This document shows positions 59,901 through 64,000 of a stretch of DNA of 64,000 nt, piece by piece. This DNA comes from Kryptolebias marmoratus (lineage: Eukaryota > Chordata > Actinopteri > Cyprinodontiformes > Rivulidae), in the NCBI RefSeq assembly GCF_001649575.2, contig NC_051453.1, positions 642,913 to 706,912 of the forward strand, read 5' to 3'. The notes under the pieces are model-generated. The model had not been told where the DNA came from and made no database searches. It saw nothing but the letters and a program-made list of their open reading frames with translations. The stretch's first letter is position 1. The number at the start of each line of letters is the position of its first letter. A program made the translations under genes and the position numbers.

Positions 59901-60149
59901 TACTGGGTGTTTCTGTTTTATTGCCAGCCTCCGCCCTCTTTAAGCCATTCAAACAGGCTGGGGTCAGGCTCAGCTCCGCGTCCTGCCTCGCAGTAAATCC
60001 CGGGTTTTGTCGGGTTTTATCGCGCAGTCACGCGTCCCACCCGCAGCCACCCACCCCGGGCTGGGCTCGGTTCTGTTTCCAGCAGAACCTCTCCGAGCAG
60101 GACGCGTCCGGCGGAAACGGCCTTCAGGGGGATTTCTGCTTCACAGCAG
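59901..60149 (+). promoter_or_regulatory. serpinb1: serpinb1 promoter and non-coding exon 1
   Basis: A GC-rich block ends in a consensus donor, CACAGCAG/GTAAAT at 60149/60150, with no ATG-initiated serpin frame before it. Clade B serpins typically have a non-coding first exon, so this is the likely one. The exon's 5' boundary is unknown. Confidence 0.5.
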
Positions 60150-60980
60150 GTAAATAAATCATTATAATAAAACGCAGGAAGAACAAAGAGCTTCTTCCGG
60201 TGCTGAACTTCATTAAAGGTTCATTTCCGCGTAATTTGAGACTTTCTGCAAGAAACGCTCTGGTTTGCTGAAGGAACTGTTAATATTGTTATTATCAGGA
60301 GAACTCATCATGTTTGCAGGCAGCTTTCTAACAGGGTTCCTGTGAGGTTCTTTAAAGGTTCTCCAGAGTTTAGATAAGATCATTTCTGCCTCTCAGTTCA
60401 GTTCTTTAAAACATTTTACTTTCTGAAGACAAAGAAGTCTAAAAATGCTTTTTATAATTATTATAAATATAAGAAAGATTAACCTAATTAAGAACATGTG
60501 TTGCATAAAAACAGCCAGTAAAACAACTTCTTCTGGTTTTCTCTGAATAAGAATATTAATCAAAATAAACCTCATGTTTTATTGCATAAGACTAAACAAG
60601 GTCAAATAAGTTTACCTTTTTAAATTTCACATTTAAAAACAACTCTCACTGACCTAAATGTTTTCCAGAGAGGTATAGAAACAGTGGCAATGTTAAAATA
60701 ATAAAGATTAACTAAAATACAATTTCATCAAATCACAGAAATAAATAAACAGTCAGCTTTATACTCAGACATCAGGAATAGCCTGAAAATTGACAAAATT
60801 CAGTCTGGAAATAGGAATTTGTTCAGAATATTGGAATCTAAAGAAAAGAGGGGTGGCTGAAGACTTTTGCACACTGAGGTTAAAGAATAATTAGAATATT
60901 TTTGAGTCTAGTTTCAGCTAGAAAATGTGATTTAGTTAAATTGTTTGTGTGTCTGAATGGTTTTGTATTTTCCCACCGCA
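60150..60980 (+). other. serpinb1: serpinb1 intron 1 (5' UTR intron)
   Basis: AT-rich 831-base intron between the proposed non-coding exon and the first coding exon. Confidence 0.5.
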
Positions 60981-61002
60981 GGGAAACGGAACGTCTTCAG
61001 TC

Positions 61003-61170
61003 ATGGCCGCCATCAGCCCCTCAAACACAGATTTTGCCCTGGAGTTGTTTCGCACCCTGAGCGAAGCGAAGCCGACCCGGAACATCTTCCTGTCGCCGCT
61101 GAGCATCAGCTCGGCCATGGCGATGGTCTTCCTGGGAGCAAAGGGCGACACCGCTGCTCAGATGGCAAAG
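61003..61170 (+). CDS. serpinb1: serpinb1 coding exon 1
   Basis: Begins [16 protein letters not shown]; the exon starts at 60981 after CCACCGCAG, leaving 22 untranslated bases, and ends AAG/GTCAGC in phase 0 after 56 codons. Confidence 0.95.
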
Positions 61171-63369
61171 GTCAGCAGCACGACTTCGTTAACGTCTGAT
61201 TTCAAATCTCCCCTCGTTTTGTGTTTATTTCAAGGAACACACTGACCGTGGTGTTCTAGATGGAGTTATGTTCGAACCAGAACAAGACCGGGTCATAAAG
61301 AACCATAAAACTCAGCAATAATTTCTCTAATCAGTAGCCAGTAGATTATAACTGGTCCTGTTTTCTTCTTCTAATTTAAAATAAAATGCAGGGCTGCACT
61401 GAGTTCCAGCTGCAGACCAAGAAGACGGCCTCTAAAAGTAACTTAAAGCTGGTTTTGGACTCTGAACCCAACATCTCACCCTCCCAGGAAAACTTACACT
61501 CTGCGTCCTGAAGCCACTCGTGTTAAAGTGAAGTTAAAGTAAAGAGGTGTGTCCAGGGAGAGGCTGTCTGCCTGTAGGAACACCTAGACCTTGACCTCCC
61601 TTTAACACCTCAGGAACAAGCTCTGTATTGTTCACTGAAAAGCAGAACGTTGTAAAAACAAAGTTTCTGAGCGTGGAGCAGTTACCCTTAAAAAGGTTTC
61701 GTAATCCAGGAAGCTGCTGCTCTTGTTTAAATAGATTTTGTTTCGATGACTTGCCTTTGTGTTGGCCAAATGACAAAAAAATCAAATCTCCATTTGCAGT
61801 TCCTTCGTTCGTGCTGCGTTTAAAACAGAGGAACGCTGGCTGAGTCTGATGAAATCTGCTGAAGAAAATAAAAACTCAGTTGTTAAAGATTAAAATGATC
61901 AGAACTCAAGCAGCTACCAATCAGAAAAACAAATCCTAACCCTAAAATCAGCTGAACTAAAATCTGCTGATACACTCTGCTCGCTGTAGCCTTCTGTAAT
62001 ATTATCATCCTGTTCTGTTTTTTAGGCTCTGTTATTCAGCTCCGGTCGAGACGTCCACGCAGACTTCCAGACACTCAACACCCACATCAACTCTCCATCA
62101 GCGTCTTACATCCTGAAACTAGCCAATCGCCTTTATGGAGAAAAGACCACCAATTTTCTTCCTGTGAGTCTTCAGGCAGCGTCTGCTCTTTTTTTTTTTT
62201 TTATAGTCGCTCAAATATAAAACTGTGAGGACCGGATAAAAACCAAGATGTTTTGTATTTGCAGGCGTTCCTGAAGCAGACACAGAAGTTCTACCAGGCA
62301 ACCCTGGAGGCGGTCGATTTCATCGGATCTCCTGAGGACTGCAGAGCGGAGATCAACGGCTGGGTGGAGCAGCAGACAGAAAGTTAGAGCCTGCAGCAGC
62401 GAGTCATTTCATTCCCTTCGTCTCTGGACGGGACACTAATAATGCATTATGTCCGTGTCTTTCAGATAAGATAAAGGACCTTCTGAAGCCAGGAATGGTC
62501 GACTCGATGACAAGGCTGGCTCTGGTGAACGCGATCTACTTCAAGGGAAACTGGATGAACCGCTTTGATGCGACGAACACCAAGGAGATGCCCTTTAAGG
62601 TCAACCAGGTACCGACTAATGCTGAGGCAGAAGAAACTGATTATTATTATTATTTAAGGCTGGAAGAACCACAGATGTTCTGAAGATCTGTTTTCTGTAT
62701 GTTGTGTGTCAGAATGAGACTAAAACAGTCCAGATGATGTACCAGATGAAGAAGCTCCCCTACAACTACATCCCTGACTTTGGAGTGCAGATCCTGGAGC
62801 TGCCGTACGTAGACAACGAGCTCAGCATGTTCATCCTGCTGCCCGAGGAGGCGTCCGACGGATCCAGCCCTCTGCTGAAGGTACGCAGCAAAAAACAAGA
62901 AAATTATCTGTCTCTGACGGCTCCTCCCGAGCTGCAGCTTGATCGATTTCCTCTGTCGCAGCTGGAGAAGGAGCTGACGCAGGAGAGGCTGAACGAATGG
63001 ACCGACAGAGGAAACATGGACGTCCATTCAGAGATCCTCCTCCACCTGCCGAAGTTCAAGCTGGAGGAGGAGTACGAGCTGAACGAGCCTCTGGCTAAAA
63101 TGGGCATGGCTGACGTGTTCTGCTCGGCCAAGTCCGACCTGTCTGGCATGAACGGAGACGGGGGGCTCTTCTTGTCTACGGTGGCCCACAAGGCCTTTGT
63201 GGAGGTGAACGAAGAGGGAACAGAAGCGGCTGCAGCCACTGCCGGCATGGTTTCTTTCTGCATGTTGAAGGAGGAACACTTCATGGCAGATCACCCCTTC
63301 CTCTTCTTCATCAGGCACAATCACACCAAGTCCATCCTCTTCTTCGGCAGGTTTTCTTCTCCTCAGTAG
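61003..63369 (+). CDS. serpinb1: serpinb1, leukocyte elastase inhibitor-type clade B serpin (380 aa)
   Basis: Intracellular (ov-serpin) inhibitor of neutrophil-type serine proteases; no signal peptide, as usual for clade B. Six coding exons (61003-61170, 62026-62163, 62265-62382, 62466-62608, 62713-62880, 62962-63369) total 1143 bases, 380 aa, the family's standard length. Family marks are [20 protein letters not shown] (residues 27-46), [18 protein letters not shown]-like KSDLSGM, and the inhibitory hinge [11 protein letters not shown] (329-339). The reactive loop reads GMVSFC-ML, so by comparison with human SERPINB1 P1 is Cys345 and P2 Phe344. The C-terminus [20 protein letters not shown] then GRFSSP is classic. 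Its place beside mylk4 and gmds matches human 6p25. Other fish clade B paralogues may be close relatives, so strict one-to-one orthology is inferred. Confidence 0.93.
61171..62025 (+). other. serpinb1: serpinb1 intron after coding exon 1
   Basis: The gene's largest coding-region intron, 855 bases, with no recognisable repeat. Confidence 0.85.
62026..62163 (+). CDS. serpinb1: serpinb1 coding exon 2
   Basis: Forty-six codons from [18 protein letters not shown] to [14 protein letters not shown], bounded by TTTTTTAG and GTGAGT. There is no extended CD-loop insertion. Confidence 0.95.
62265..62382 (+). CDS. serpinb1: serpinb1 coding exon 3
   Basis: A 118-base exon from [19 protein letters not shown] to [10 protein letters not shown], ending one base into the next codon with donor GTTAGA, which departs from the GTRAGT consensus at position 3. 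Confidence 0.93.
62466..62608 (+). CDS. serpinb1: serpinb1 coding exon 4
   Basis: A 143-base exon encoding (N)[18 protein letters not shown] then [15 protein letters not shown] to KEMPFKVNQ, donor CAG/GTACCG. Confidence 0.95.
62713..62880 (+). CDS. serpinb1: serpinb1 coding exon 5
   Basis: Fifty-six codons from [20 protein letters not shown] to [20 protein letters not shown] and LLK, donor AAG/GTACGC. The following intron is only 81 bases and is itself open in this frame. Confidence 0.95.
62962..63369 (+). CDS. serpinb1: serpinb1 coding exon 6 (hinge, reactive centre loop, stop)
   Basis: A 408-base terminal exon after CTGTCGCAG, from [18 protein letters not shown] through the hinge and reactive loop to GRFSSPQ and TAG. 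Splicing here removes a charged insertion that retaining the 81-base intron would add. Confidence 0.95.
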   Translation: MEKELTQERLNEWTDRGNMDVHSEILLHLPKFKLEEEYELNEPLAKMGMADVFCSAKSDLSGMNGDGGLFLSTVAHKAFVEVNEEGTEAAAATAGMVSFCMLKEEHFMADHPFLFFIRHNHTKSILFFGRFSSPQ

Positions 63370-63402
63370 ACAGAAACAGCTGAGGAAAGTGGAGCAATTA
63401 AA

Positions 63403-63511
63403 AATAAATATCACAAATAAATGAAGGTTCTATGCTCTCTACTTCTTTGTTTATTAAAACCCCACAGTAAAGTGTTCTGCTCTTGCACTGGAGAAGTTCT
63501 CAAACAATAAA
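63403..63511 (+). terminator. serpinb1: serpinb1 candidate poly(A) signals
   Basis: AATAAA occurs at 63403-63408, 63416-63421 and 63506-63511, all within 145 bases of the stop; which is used cannot be told from sequence. Confidence 0.5.
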
Positions 63512-63861
63512 GTTTAGGTTTTCCTGATCAAGTTAAGATTTTAGATTTTGGCCATTTTGGTTAAAAGTGAATTAAATCTATAAAAAATACACAAGTTAAA
63601 GGTTCTGTTTTGTGGCGTAAATGTTTCTTCAGACACTGAAGTGAATTTATTTTAGTGACATCTGAATGTCTGATACAGCACTTTGGTTAGAAAATTCAAG
63701 TCAGCAGCATTTAACGGATTCATTAAGCTCAGCAGAAACTTAAACACAGGATGAGGTCATCTGTTAGCTTCAGGCCATCCTGATGGACGTTCCAACAGAA
63801 CTCCTGATGTTCTCCAGCAGGTGGCAGCAGCTTTATCATGCACACATCCAAACACTTCTTC

Positions 63862-64000
63862 ACTCTGTACACCGACTCAGATCCACATCAGGACTCTGTA
63901 CATCGACTCAGGTCTACATCAGGACTCTGTACATCGACTCAGGTCCACATCAGGACTCTGTACATCGACTCAGGTCCACATCAGGACTCTCTACATCGAC
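63862..64000. repeat. 31-bp minisatellite, continues past the right edge
   Basis: At least four units of 31 bp beginning AGGACTCTGTACATCGACTC, with few substitutions, immediately downstream of serpinb1. Confidence 0.95.

Overview
The window is vertebrate nuclear DNA, almost certainly from a ray-finned (teleost, probably percomorph) fish. Genes are split by GT-AG introns, microsatellites are frequent, and fish-type interspersed repeats (L2/Rex-like LINE 3' ends, Tc1 relics, hAT-type termini, a tRNA-derived SINE) are scattered through it. The gene order GMDS - MYLK4 - SERPINB1 is that of human chromosome 6p25, so this is a conserved syntenic block. All gene models were built by hand from splice sites and reading phase.

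Layout. (1) 1-24753, minus strand: the 5' half of gmds (GDP-mannose 4,6-dehydratase). Coding exons 1-4 are at 24655-24753, 16575-16619, 14055-14142 and 13736-13845; the rest of the gene lies beyond the left edge, so 1-13735 is intron 4. A CCAAT-containing, GC-rich promoter sits just right of exon 1. (2) 27367-35038, minus strand: a complete 12-exon mylk4 (myosin light chain kinase family member 4), encoding 679 aa when read from the first exon at 35038. Further upstream on the same strand are other candidate first-exon modules: 41961-42086 (membrane-anchor-like N-terminus) and 49859-50016 plus 45270-45510 (basic, proline-containing N-terminus resembling the human MYLK4 N-terminus). All join the common exon at 32995 in the same phase. 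(3) About 50.4-59.8 kb: no convincing gene; transposon relics, a hAT-like element interrupted by an assembly gap, palindromes and a possible conserved regulatory block. (4) 59.9-63.5 kb, plus strand: complete serpinb1 (leukocyte elastase inhibitor-type clade B serpin), a non-coding first exon followed by six coding exons, 380 aa. (5) 63862-64000: start of a 31-bp minisatellite that runs off the window.

The three genes are not a functional pathway: gmds makes the GDP-fucose precursor, mylk4 is a muscle-type Ser/Thr kinase, and serpinb1 is an intracellular protease inhibitor. Two assembly gaps (37263-37542 and 55981-56383) hide sequence. The most interesting observations are the modular alternative N-termini of mylk4, including one exon open in two frames that suit different splice partners, a dispersed repeat family with about five copies in the window, and a 52-bp palindrome flanked by an exact 8-bp direct repeat.
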